The position numbers and the translations under genes are program-made. The notes under the pieces were generated by a model, which saw only the letters and a list, made by a program, of their open reading frames with translations, had not been told where the DNA came from and made no database searches. This document shows positions 7,373 to 14,447 of a stretch of DNA of 14,447 nucleotides, in pieces (within the stretch, counting starts at the first letter, position 1; the number at the start of each line of letters is the position of its first letter). Source of the stretch: JALONO01 sp038209965 (GTDB lineage Bacteria > Bacteroidota > Bacteroidia > Cytophagales > Thermoflexibacteraceae); assembly GCA_038209965.1 (NCBI GenBank), contig JBBQXF010000118.1:1-14447 (forward strand), in the 5' to 3' direction.

Positions 7373-9337
7373 TTACACCCCAAACTTCAAAGGATCATCA
7401 TCTTCCACTTCTTGGGCATTTACCACCTTGCCATTTCTGCCATGATGTCCGTTTCCATTGAAATTGTCAATGTATTTAAGCAGGTTTTCTCCACCCGGGA
7501 ACTGTTTTAGGCTGTCCAGCAAATCTCCCATGTCATTGTCATTACGGATAGTTTTTACCACTTCCTTCATCACTGGCATTAGCATACTTACATTCATGAG
7601 CGTATTAATGATGCTGCCCGTACTTGAAACGGGCGCGCCATTACTTGCTTCCATTGATCCGTTTTGGCTGGGCAAACCATTGATATTCAAAAACTTAATA
7701 CTATCAATTTTTTCCGCAGGAATCATGAGTTTCTCAATAATTTGCGGGAGCAGCGGAATCAATTGTTGCAGTGCCTGAGCAATGAGGGCATTTTTGCCGA
7801 TGGCGTTTTCTGCGTTCAGTTTTGCTGCCAATGCTTGCGCCTCTGCATTTCCCATTTCCAAAATTGCTTTCGACTGATTCAGTATTGCTTGTAGGTCTAA
7901 TTCGGAGGCTTCTTTCGTTGCTTTCGCAATCGTGAGTAGTCGGTAGGCTTCCTTATCTGCTGCTACGTTATGCTCGATCAAATCCACCTTGGCATTTTTC
8001 TCTGCATCGATGATTTCTATTTGCGATTTTTTGCTCACTGCCTCCAAGTCTATGCCGATTGATTCCAATTTTGCCTTAGCAACCGTAATGAGCTTATATG
8101 CCTCTGTGTCAACGACTACGTTGTTTTTGGCTACTTGCACTTGTGCTTCTTTTTCTGCATTGGTCAGATCTATTAGCTTGTTACGATTGGCGATTTCTAC
8201 CGCCTTCACCGTAATAGCCTGTTCCTCAGCTTTGATTTTCATTGCTTCCTGCTTGGCAGTTTCCTCGAGCATGACCAATTTTTGTTTTAGCTGCTCGGCG
8301 GTCATGGTTTCACGCTTAATTTTGGCAATCTCTACGGCTTGCTCCTTCTCCTGCTGGGCCACCAAAATAGCTCGCTCTCGTTGCGTTTCTACTACTTTGG
8401 TTTCTTGTACTTTCTTCTCCTCGGCTATTTTTACGGAGCGCTCTTTTTCTATAAATGCTTGCTGCTCTATGCTTTCTTGCTCTTGCTTGGTCTTTTCGGC
8501 GAGCGCATTTTCTTTAGAGAGTCTTTCCTTGATTTCCCTTTGCTGAGTTGCCTCTTTTTCTTTCAAATCCTGCTCGATTTGTAGCTGTTTGGTGCGGGCT
8601 TCCTGGTTTTGCGTAGCTATCGTAACTTCGCGCTCTCGGAGCCGTTTATTGGCAGATTCGGCTTCGTTTGAGGTTCGCTGCGCTATTTCTTTGATACCTT
8701 TGGCATCCAAAACGTTGTTTTCGTCATGCTTCGAGAGTGGTAGCTGCTCCAAGTAGTGGATGGCTACGTCATCCAAACGGTAACCATTCAAGATGACATC
8801 ACCGCCCTGCGTATGTCCCAAAGCCACTAATACTTCATCCCTAAACTGATGACGATTTTGATAGAGCTGGTCAAAGGTTAGTTTTGACCCTGCGGTTTTG
8901 AGGGCATCGGCAAACTTGGCTTCAAATAGTTCCTTCATCGTCTGCAAATTAGAGGCTCTCTGGCAGCCAATTGTAGTCGCTACTCGCCTGATGTCCTCAT
9001 CTACGGAATTAATTTTTACGTAAAAATCGACCTCCACTTCCGCCCGAATCCCGTCGGCACAGGAAAGACTATCCGAGCCTTTGCGTATGATCCGGACGAT
9101 TTTGACCGTCAAATCAATCATTTCTATGCGGTGCAAAAGCGGAATGACGATGGATGAACTCGTAGAAATGCGTGCAGTGGGCAACCCCAAGCCTGTTTTA
9201 ATGAGCGCCGTACCCGGGGCGGCTTTCTTTAAAAATTGGTTGAGCAGGGCAAACAAGAAAACGATAAACAGCAACACTGCCCCCGCAGGAAGCAAGAGGG
9301 TAAAGATGTCTAATAACATTAAATAGAGTGGAATCAT
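7373..9337 (-). CDS. yqiK: Flotillin-like membrane scaffold protein (YqiK type)
   Basis: The product is 654 residues counted from ATG at 9337. A TTG three codons upstream (9346) is in frame but unnecessary. An N-terminal membrane segment (about 5-33) is followed by an SPFH/PHB domain at about 42-212 (GLGLPTARISTSSSIVIPLL, GIRAEVEVDFYVKI), then a very long Glu/Lys/Ala coiled coil at 220-525 with the flotillin-style EA-rich pattern, a hydrophobic stretch (LIPLLPQIIEKLMIP) and a Gly/Asn/Ser-rich tail. Members oligomerise on the inner membrane and organise ordered lipid domains. The upstream neighbour on the same strand is the YqiJ-type partner, the classic NfeD/flotillin pairing. Residues 393-434 and 444-485 are an internal duplication. 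Base composition is lower in GC than in genes to either side. Confidence 0.92.
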   Translation of the reverse strand: MIPLYLMLLDIFTLLLPAGAVLLFIVFLFALLNQFLKKAAPGTALIKTGLGLPTARISTSSSIVIPLLHRIEMIDLTVKIVRIIRKGSDSLSCADGIRAEVEVDFYVKINSVDEDIRRVATTIGCQRASNLQTMKELFEAKFADALKTAGSKLTFDQLYQNRHQFRDEVLVALGHTQGGDVILNGYRLDDVAIHYLEQLPLSKHDENNVLDAKGIKEIAQRTSNEAESANKRLREREVTIATQNQEARTKQLQIEQDLKEKEATQQREIKERLSKENALAEKTKQEQESIEQQAFIEKERSVKIAEEKKVQETKVVETQRERAILVAQQEKEQAVEIAKIKRETMTAEQLKQKLVMLEETAKQEAMKIKAEEQAITVKAVEIANRNKLIDLTNAEKEAQVQVAKNNVVVDTEAYKLITVAKAKLESIGIDLEAVSKKSQIEIIDAEKNAKVDLIEHNVAADKEAYRLLTIAKATKEASELDLQAILNQSKAILEMGNAEAQALAAKLNAENAIGKNALIAQALQQLIPLLPQIIEKLMIPAEKIDSIKFLNINGLPSQNGSMEASNGAPVSSTGSIINTLMNVSMLMPVMKEVVKTIRNDNDMGDLLDSLKQFPGGENLLKYIDNFNGNGHHGRNGKVVNAQEVEDDDPLKFGV

Positions 9338-9397
9338 GGTTTTCAAATGGTTTGATTTGTATTGAATAGGTTTAGGACTTTCTGCATTTTATGTAGA

Positions 9398-9415
9398 AAA
9401 CGCCTTAGCGCGTTT
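9398..9415 (-). other. Hairpin between yqiJ and yqiK
   Basis: AAACGC (9398-9403) and GCGTTT (9410-9415) form a perfect 6-bp stem with a 6-base loop in the 116-base gap between the two operon genes. On the gene strand it is followed only by TTC, so it is a weak terminator at best. It could trim or attenuate the transcript and so set the ratio of the two proteins. Confidence 0.3.
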
Positions 9416-9453
9416 GGCTCGTAATCAAATATTTGAGCACCTTGAAGGATATG

Positions 9454-10095
9454 CTACACATCATACCTTTCCACCAAATATACATTTCTTTCTTTGTCAA
9501 ACTCAAAAATCAAGAGTTTCTGCCCATATTCCAAAAGGTGTTGGCTTTCCGAAGTGCGCACGGCTATTTCTATCAGGTTGCCATCTTCCAATTTTAAGGT
9601 AGCTTGCCCAGATTCTGCATTGACTTTGCCGGAGGAGACTTGAGCTATCTTGCCTATCAAGGAGTCAGCTTTGATAGCGGTGCCGTAGTCTTTAAATACA
9701 TAGCGCAGCGGGCGGCTCACGACCGCCGCAAAAGCAAAACCTCCCACTAGCGAAATCAGAAAATTGGCCCCTAACAGCAGATAAACCGCCAAACCTTCGG
9801 GAGCCAACAAAGCTAATAGCCATTCGTTGAGGGCAATGCCCGTAACACCTTGGGCAAACATTATAAGGGTGATAAGGACGGAGGTCGGAACCATGCCAAA
9901 GCCGATGACCTCGCCCAAGCCATCAAAGAAGCCATCAACATGCAGATCAGCCCCTATATCGTGAGCGATATCCGCCGAAGCATCGGTACTGAAAACCCCC
10001 AAAGCTGAAACCAGCCATATCCCCAGCGAAATAAGAATGAAAAATGAATATAGCCAGTTGTGTGGTTGTTCGAGAAGGTCTAGGAATGATTGCAT
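9454..10095 (-). CDS. yqiJ: YqiJ-like membrane protein with NfeD-type OB-fold
   Basis: The product has 213 residues. Three hydrophobic segments (about 14-35, 66-85 and 102-127) are separated by an acidic loop (DASADIAHDIGADLHVDGFF), which is typical of the YqiJ/NfeD2 family. The cytoplasmic C-terminal part (about 140-213) reads as an OB-fold: LIGKIAQVSSGKVNAESG, then a strand series ending KLLIFEFDKERNVYLVERY. The family accompanies flotillins in operons and anchors or regulates the flotillin assembly. Here it lies directly upstream of the flotillin on the same strand, as in the E. coli yqiJ-yqiK pair. The ATG start at 10093-10095 directly precedes the first amphipathic helix and needs no revision. 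Confidence 0.88.
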   Translation of the reverse strand: MQSFLDLLEQPHNWLYSFFILISLGIWLVSALGVFSTDASADIAHDIGADLHVDGFFDGLGEVIGFGMVPTSVLITLIMFAQGVTGIALNEWLLALLAPEGLAVYLLLGANFLISLVGGFAFAAVVSRPLRYVFKDYGTAIKADSLIGKIAQVSSGKVNAESGQATLKLEDGNLIEIAVRTSESQHLLEYGQKLLIFEFDKERNVYLVERYDV

Positions 10096-10314
10096 AGTTT
10101 TGTCGGGGAATTTCGTGTGGTGAATGTCATCGGCATATTACGCAATAACAAATTACTAAGTTCCAAAAGTAGCTATTTTTACAGCGTTTACCCTATACCA
10201 TGGTGCAACTCCTGAACAGGGCTTGTTGCTGGCTCACATTCATTGAACGTCAAGCCCGGAACCGATGCGGAATAAAGGGATAGAAGTACGAGCCCGCCAA
10301 CATCAGCCGGTAAA
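10096..10314. other. Gap between yqiJ and the second hairpin repeat
   Basis: Together with the repeat this makes 317 bases without a gene between yqiJ and the Nudix gene. It holds the candidate yqiJ promoter. On the minus strand a short open frame (ending RLMLAGSYFYPFIPHRFRA, TGA near 10250) runs out of the repeat. It looks protein-like but has no identifiable family and may be a decayed gene fragment. Confidence 0.35.
10164..10171 (-). promoter_or_regulatory. Candidate -7 element for the yqiJ-yqiK operon
   Basis: TACTTTTG on the minus strand matches TAnnTTTG about 70 bases upstream of the yqiJ start. No TTG is found at the expected -33 distance, so the match is weak. It is the only such match seen in the upstream gap. 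Confidence 0.25.
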
Positions 10315-10413
10315 TTTGGCCAATCAACTCATCCCTTGAGCAACTGGCCAACTGCGGGCAGCAGACCCCATTTCCCTCGGAAGTGGGGTGTTTTTTTGCC
10401 CAGATCTATTGGC
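10315..10413. repeat. Hairpin repeat, copy 2
   Basis: This is the second direct copy of the element at 7095-7190, 3220 bp away. It keeps the inner stem, here with ten unbroken pairs, and a GGGC/GCCC outer stem (10356-10359 with 10398-10401), but replaces the middle of the right arm with a run of T and is 3 bases longer. Its right end touches the last base of the Nudix gene's stop codon, just as copy 1 touches the STAS-like gene's stop. Both copies are therefore placed at gene ends. Confidence 0.75.
10366..10397 (+). terminator. Intrinsic terminator within hairpin repeat copy 2
   Basis: CCCCATTTCC (10366-10375) pairs fully with GGAAGTGGGG (10379-10388), including one T-G wobble, around a 3-base loop. 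TG and seven T (10391-10397) follow. This is a textbook rho-independent shape for plus-strand transcription. No plus-strand gene lies directly upstream, so it would block antisense reading into the Nudix gene rather than end a known transcript. Confidence 0.6.
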
Positions 10414-10886
10414 TACCAAGTATCATTGAGCACCAAATGCTCAATTCCTTGGCCAGTAGTGTAGAGCCAAGGTTTGAGGCCCGAAGGATGAAGTCTGGCA
10501 TTGGCCAGTTCTTCGGGGCCAAACCAGCTAAAGGTCAAGAACTGATCGCCCTCAGTGCGGTAAAATGTTTGGCCCCAATCTAGCCCCGGGGTTCCGCTCA
10601 AGGCCAGTTCATAGTAAAAACCCAATTGGTGGAAACGGCGGTTGCTTTCCGAGAAAAAATATTCGGTGACAAATCGCAGTGGGCCCACCTCAACGGCCAA
10701 TCCCGTTTCCTCCATCAGTTCCCGTTGTACCACTTCGGCGGAGGCTTCGTGCATTTCACAACGGCCCCCGGGCAGCAGCCAGTTTGGCATGATTTGGTTC
10801 TTCATCAGCAAGATGCGGCCTTCATGGCGCAAAATGCCGGCTACTCGGTAAAAAAAAGTACCTTTATCAGTGGGAAAATGAAGCAT
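10413..10886 (-). CDS. Nudix hydrolase
   Basis: The product is 157 residues counted from ATG at 10886. The frame is open back to 11120, but the extra 78 codons would overlap the divergent glycosidase gene and have no domain character, while the Nudix fold starts right at this methionine (MLHFPTDKGTFFYRVAGIL). The Nudix box is complete and fits GX5EX7REUXEEXGU: G41, E47, R55-E56-L57, E59-E60, G62-L63. It therefore should bind divalent metal and cleave a nucleoside-diphosphate-linked substrate. The flanking pattern (RILLMKNQIMPNWLLPGG before the box, TFSWFGPEEL after) is of the general MutT/ADP-ribose type, and the substrate cannot be read from sequence. It stands alone on its strand, divergent from the glycosidase. 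Confidence 0.9.
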   Translation of the reverse strand: MLHFPTDKGTFFYRVAGILRHEGRILLMKNQIMPNWLLPGGRCEMHEASAEVVQRELMEETGLAVEVGPLRFVTEYFFSESNRRFHQLGFYYELALSGTPGLDWGQTFYRTEGDQFLTFSWFGPEELANARLHPSGLKPWLYTTGQGIEHLVLNDTW

Positions 10887-10916
10887 CTGGGGTGGCAGGT
10901 TAAGTGACTCGTCAAA

Positions 10917-10924
10917 CAAAGGTA
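10917..10924 (-). promoter_or_regulatory. Candidate -7 element for the Nudix gene
   Basis: TACCTTTG on the minus strand matches TAnnTTTG and would start transcription about 20-25 bases before the ATG at 10886, a good leader length. A matching -33 TTG was not found. The match also favours the short gene start over the long open frame. Confidence 0.3.
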
Positions 10925-11015
10925 AGCAATCGGGGCCATATCCCCCAGTGCGCAGGCGAGCCGATTGCCCACTTGGCCTAGGCTTTGCACACTCATTTAA
11001 TACATCAACATCGCC

Positions 11016-13829
11016 ATGAAACGGATCCCTTTTTTTGTTGGCCTGCTTTGGCTGTTCTCCCACCTCCAAGCGCAGCCGCCGGCCCGCGATTATCCCATCC
11101 AGCCCGTTCCTTTCTCTCAAGTGCGGGTGAACTCATTGTTCTGGTCGCCCCGGCTGGACACCAACCGCTTGGTCACCATTCCATTTGCGTTCCAGAAGTG
11201 TGAGGAAACTGGCCGAATCGATAATTTTGCCATTGCTGGCAAATTAAAAACCGGTAAGTTCAAAGGATTGCGTTACGACGATTCGGATGTGTACAAAGTG
11301 ATCGAGGGGGCGGCTTATTCGTTGGCCCAAACTCCTAATGTAATATTGGAGCAATACCTTGACGAATTGATCGTCAAGATTGCCGCTGCCCAAGAGCCGG
11401 ATGGCTACCTCTACACCATCAGGACAATCCTTGGCGAACAAGTGCCCGAGAGCTCTGGCCGCCGGCGCTGGTCCAACTTGGTCGACAGCCACGAACTCTA
11501 TAACGTCGGCCACCTCTATGAAGCCGCCGTGGCCCATTTTCAAGCTACTGGCAAGCGGGCCCTGCTTGCGGTGGCCACCAAAAATGCTGATTTGCTGCTC
11601 AACACCTTTGGAGAAAACAAGTTGGTGGCAGTGCCGGGCCACCAAGAAATCGAGATCGGACTGGCCAAACTCTACCGTGCCACGGGCAAGCGCGACTATT
11701 TGGACTTGGCCAAATTCTTTTTGGCCAAGCGTGGGCGGCCCGATCAGCGGAAATTGTACGGCTTTCCTTGGTTCAAGGATGGTGATCCCAGCTATGCCCA
11801 AGATCACCTGCCGGTGCTGGAGCAGCGGGAGGCGGTGGGCCACGTGGTCCGGGCCAACTACATGTACGCGGGCATGGCCGATGTGGCCGCGCTCACGGGC
11901 GAACCCGCCTACGTGGAGGCCGTTAAGTTGTTGGGCGCAAATGTGGCCGACAAAAAACTGTACCTCACCGGGGGAGTGGGTTCTTCGCACCGGGGCGAAA
12001 ACTACGAAGCCGCCCACGAACTGCCCAACTATTCAGCTTATAATGAAACTTGTGCCGCGATTGCCCTTGTGCTCTGGCACCACCGCCTGTTTTTGCTCAC
12101 GGGCCAGTCCAAGTATTTGGACATTGTGGAACGGGCCCTCTACAACGGCGTGCTATCGGGGGTGTCACTGGCTGGCAACAAGTTTTTTTACCCCAATCCC
12201 CTCGCCAGCGATGGCCGGGCCAAGTTCAACCACGGTTTTGGCACCCGCACTCCCTGGTTCCAGACTTCCTGTTGCCCCACCAACATGGCCCGTTTTCTGC
12301 CCTCGCTGCCCGGCTATGTGTATGCCCAGCGTGATCAACAGGTGTTTGTCAACCTATTTATTGCGGGGACGGCCAGCCTGATCACCCCGCAAGGACCGCT
12401 CACCCTCGTCCAAAGCACCAACTATCCTTGGGACGGCAAGATCAGCTTGACCGTTTCGCCCGATAAGCCCCGACTGGTGGATCTGCGCGTCCGCATTCCG
12501 GGCTGGGCCGTCGGCCACCCAGTGCCAAGCCAATTGTATCGCTATTTGGAGGCCACCCAAGCCAAAGTGATCATCAAAATAAACGGTAGTCCATTCACCT
12601 ATCCCGTTGATCAGGGGTTTGCCGTCATCAAGCGGACTTGGCGCAAAGGCGATGTGGTGGCCATCGATCTGCCCATGCCCGTCCGCCGAGTGTTGGCTTC
12701 GGATGAAGTGGAAGCCGACCGGAACAATGTGGCCCTCGAGCGCGGCCCATTGGTCTATTGTGCCGAAGCAGTTGACAACGGCGGCCACGTGGCCCAGTTG
12801 CACTTGCCCGATACCACAGTGCTGAAAGTGGCTTTTGTCCCCCAGTTGTTTGGGGGCATTATTGCGATCAAAGGGCTCAACTTTACCGCCATTCCCTACC
12901 ATTTGTGGTCGCACCGGGGAGAGGGCGAAATGCGCGTCTGGCTGCCCCGGCAGGCCAATCCCGATCAGTATTTGCTCACGTATTTTAAAACCAATGACGA
13001 GTCAGTCTATTTGGCCACCAGTCCTGACGGCCTAAATTGGCAGGAAGTAAATCAAGGCCAGCCCATCATCAAGCAAGGAGTGCTCAACGGTAAAAAATAT
13101 TTACTGAGCGATCCCTTCGTTGGCCGGGGCCGCGATGGCTACTTCCACTTGGTGGCCACCCAAGACCGGCGGGGCCAGCAGTTGGTGCACGCCCGATCCA
13201 AAGACTTGAAAACGTGGGACAGTCTGCAACTGATTCCGGTCATGCAGTCGGTACCGGGCACGGTCAATGTGTGGGCACCTGAATTTGTGGCAGACCCGCA
13301 AACCGGCGAACACCTGATCTACTATTCATCAGCCACCAAAACAGAGCCCAACTTTGAAGACAGCCATCACCGTACTTGGCAAGTGCGCACTCGTGATTGG
13401 CGCATTTTTTCTGAGCCGAAGGTATTGTTTGATCCCGGTTTCACCCAAATAGATGCCACTATTGTGCCTTTGGGGCCAAATTTCTACCTTTTCTCCAAAG
13501 ATGAGCGGGGCATTTCCAATGAACGGAACCGCCACAAGGCCGTCCGGGTGGCCGTGGCCGGCAACCTGGCTGGCCCCTATGGCCACCCCAGCGATCTGCT
13601 TACCGCCCACGCCACCGAAGGCCCGATGATTTTTCGCAAAAACAACTTGTTTTATATGTACTACAATTTTTACCTTGACGGCAAATGGGGGCTGTCCATC
13701 TCGGATAATTTGCGTGACTGGCAGACGGCCCCGGCCACATTTGCCATGCCACCCGGGGCGCGACATGGCAACATATTTAGTCTCGGTGCTGCTGAATGGG
13801 TGCAGCTCAAACAAGCCAACGGTTGGTAA
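11016..13829 (+). CDS. Secreted GH127-type beta-L-arabinofuranosidase fused to GH43-like propeller
   Basis: The product has 937 residues. A signal peptide (MKRIPFFVGLLWLFSHLQA, cleavage near residue 19) directs it to the periplasm or outside. Residues 30-640 are a DUF1680/GH127-GH146 (alpha/alpha) barrel plus beta domains. The zinc/catalytic signature is intact: N-E344-T-C346 and S-C419-C420-P, which match the Glu, Cys and Cys-Cys ligand/nucleophile set of the family. Residues 650-937 are a five-bladed GH43-like propeller with plausible catalytic residues: base D699 (LSDPF), D813 (QIDATI) and acid E868 (TEGPMIF). Both halves therefore look active and probably act on L-arabinofuranose-containing plant polysaccharides or glycoproteins. 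No SusC/SusD or other glycosidase gene is in the window. Single-domain GH127 proteins run about 600-800 residues, so the fusion explains the length. Confidence 0.9.
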   Translation: MKRIPFFVGLLWLFSHLQAQPPARDYPIQPVPFSQVRVNSLFWSPRLDTNRLVTIPFAFQKCEETGRIDNFAIAGKLKTGKFKGLRYDDSDVYKVIEGAAYSLAQTPNVILEQYLDELIVKIAAAQEPDGYLYTIRTILGEQVPESSGRRRWSNLVDSHELYNVGHLYEAAVAHFQATGKRALLAVATKNADLLLNTFGENKLVAVPGHQEIEIGLAKLYRATGKRDYLDLAKFFLAKRGRPDQRKLYGFPWFKDGDPSYAQDHLPVLEQREAVGHVVRANYMYAGMADVAALTGEPAYVEAVKLLGANVADKKLYLTGGVGSSHRGENYEAAHELPNYSAYNETCAAIALVLWHHRLFLLTGQSKYLDIVERALYNGVLSGVSLAGNKFFYPNPLASDGRAKFNHGFGTRTPWFQTSCCPTNMARFLPSLPGYVYAQRDQQVFVNLFIAGTASLITPQGPLTLVQSTNYPWDGKISLTVSPDKPRLVDLRVRIPGWAVGHPVPSQLYRYLEATQAKVIIKINGSPFTYPVDQGFAVIKRTWRKGDVVAIDLPMPVRRVLASDEVEADRNNVALERGPLVYCAEAVDNGGHVAQLHLPDTTVLKVAFVPQLFGGIIAIKGLNFTAIPYHLWSHRGEGEMRVWLPRQANPDQYLLTYFKTNDESVYLATSPDGLNWQEVNQGQPIIKQGVLNGKKYLLSDPFVGRGRDGYFHLVATQDRRGQQLVHARSKDLKTWDSLQLIPVMQSVPGTVNVWAPEFVADPQTGEHLIYYSSATKTEPNFEDSHHRTWQVRTRDWRIFSEPKVLFDPGFTQIDATIVPLGPNFYLFSKDERGISNERNRHKAVRVAVAGNLAGPYGHPSDLLTAHATEGPMIFRKNNLFYMYYNFYLDGKWGLSISDNLRDWQTAPATFAMPPGARHGNIFSLGAAEWVQLKQANGW

Positions 13830-14312
13830 CGATCATTGGCCAAAGCATTGCCGCTCGATAGCCACAATACCAAAATAAAGGCACGCAACCTTACTAATTA
13901 TCGGTAGCTTTTTTATGCTTTAGTAATCAATCGGTTAAAAACTATTTTCTGCCGATCAATACCCTTGAGAAGTTTATTTTCTGCTTATTATCCAAGAAAT
14001 GAGAATGTTCGGAATAAATGTTGTTGCTGATTATCAATCCAACAAGTCGCATAAATAAGTAGTTTATTGATTTGCAATAAATGCAAATGCTTTGAAGTAA
14101 ATTCCTTCCCTTTAGTAAGAACAAAAACCCTCCATTGGTTACCTAATTTGTTTGGGAATTTTATAATGGATGATCATTGCATTGTCAATAAAATACAGCT
14201 CAGTGCCCGATCTCGTGCAAAAAGTATTCGTGGTCCTGTTGTCTTGTCCCAGCCTGTGGTGCGGGTAATCTGGCAGGACTACAGTCACAGTTTGGCAGGG
14301 CAAAAGCAACGA
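13830..14312. other. Gene-free AT-rich region after the glycosidase
   Basis: About 480 bases show no convincing gene on either strand. TTACTA (13891-13896) and TAGTAA (13921-13926) form a 6-bp inverted repeat around a T-rich loop, a possible weak end signal for the glycosidase transcript. The word TATTTTCTGC is present twice near 13950-13985. Otherwise nothing is recognised. Confidence 0.5.
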
Positions 14313-14447
14313 TCAGGTGGTGGCAATAAACTTTGACTGGGTGGCTGGCTGCCCGATCTGGGCCAGATCAAACCGGGGGAAGGTAACCGCCGGGCCGCCC
14401 GCCACCCGGGCCGCCCGCTGGGCTTGGAGCAAATGGCGGCACTGGTG
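14313..14447. other. GC-rich open stretch at right edge, possible partial gene
   Basis: GC rises sharply after about 14335. On the minus strand a frame enters from the edge and ends at TGA 14313-14315 after 44 codons (ending FDLAQIGQPATQSKFIATT), the shape of a gene's 3' end. On the plus strand 37 codons are open from 14337 to the edge (ending GRPLGLEQMAALV), preceded by TGA 14334-14336 and with no good start. Both have GC-rich third positions. I cannot decide between them and recognise no family. Confidence 0.25.

Noticed and set aside
7989..8546. A 185-codon plus-strand Ser/Leu/Phe-rich frame opposite the flotillin
   Set aside because: It is the mirror of the Glu/Lys/Ala-rich coiled coil, a known artefact, and not a membrane protein.
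10887..11120. N-terminal extension of the Nudix gene
   Set aside because: It overlaps the glycosidase gene, has no Nudix-like residues, and a -7 element at 10917-10924 lies inside it.
11244..12017. A 257-codon minus-strand open frame inside the glycosidase gene
   Set aside because: It is a GC-driven shadow. The opposite frame carries the full GH127 motifs.
1..14447. CRISPR array, tRNA or rRNA genes
   Set aside because: No regularly spaced identical repeats, cloverleaf-like segments or conserved rRNA words were noticed on either strand.

Overview
The window reads as a chromosomal segment from a member of the Bacteroidota (Cytophagia or Saprospiria type). This is inferred from gene content and style. 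There is a CHASE3-type sensor kinase with a Bacteroidota-like H-box (SHNLRGP), a GH127/GH43 arabinosidase, start regions without Shine-Dalgarno sequences, and several -7 elements of the TAnnTTTG kind. No rRNA, tRNA, CRISPR array or intact insertion sequence was seen.

Layout from left to right. (1) Positions 1-852, minus strand: a TetR-type regulator followed by the first 33 codons of an exported protein, an arrangement typical of a self-regulated efflux operon. The regulator's likely true start is a TTG at 797, because a good promoter and a pair of 9-bp direct repeats occupy the sequence just upstream. (2) 1098-2723, minus: an orphan hybrid-less sensor histidine kinase with a membrane-bound CHASE3-like input module. 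Behind it lie about 570 bases of AT-rich DNA holding short direct repeats. (3) 3301-4185, minus: a YihY/BrkB-family membrane protein. (4) 4317-7093, plus: a 745-residue protein whose N-terminus looks like a bacterial caspase domain that has lost both catalytic residues, followed by TPRs, a coiled coil and four copies of a W..T..Y..Y..YP.G helical repeat. Downstream is a 134-residue STAS/SpoIIAA-like protein. (5) 7373-10095, minus: a yqiJ-yqiK type operon (NfeD-like OB-fold membrane protein plus flotillin), visibly poorer in GC than its neighbours. (6) 10413-10886, minus: a Nudix hydrolase. (7) 11016-13829, plus: a secreted GH127 beta-L-arabinofuranosidase fused to a GH43-like beta-propeller with its catalytic triad intact. 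(8) 13830-14447: mostly gene-free, with a GC-rich open stretch at the right edge whose strand cannot be settled.

The most unusual features are two. First, the pseudo-caspase/TPR/helical-repeat protein with its STAS-like partner could be the non-catalytic sensor or scaffold part of a signalling or conflict system. Second, a ~96-bp hairpin repeat is present in direct orientation on both sides of the flotillin operon (7095-7190 and 10315-10413). Its two copies differ mainly at positions that keep or improve base pairing, and one copy has become a textbook intrinsic terminator.

Limits: all family calls come from reading motifs by eye, and no alignment, profile search or folding program was run.
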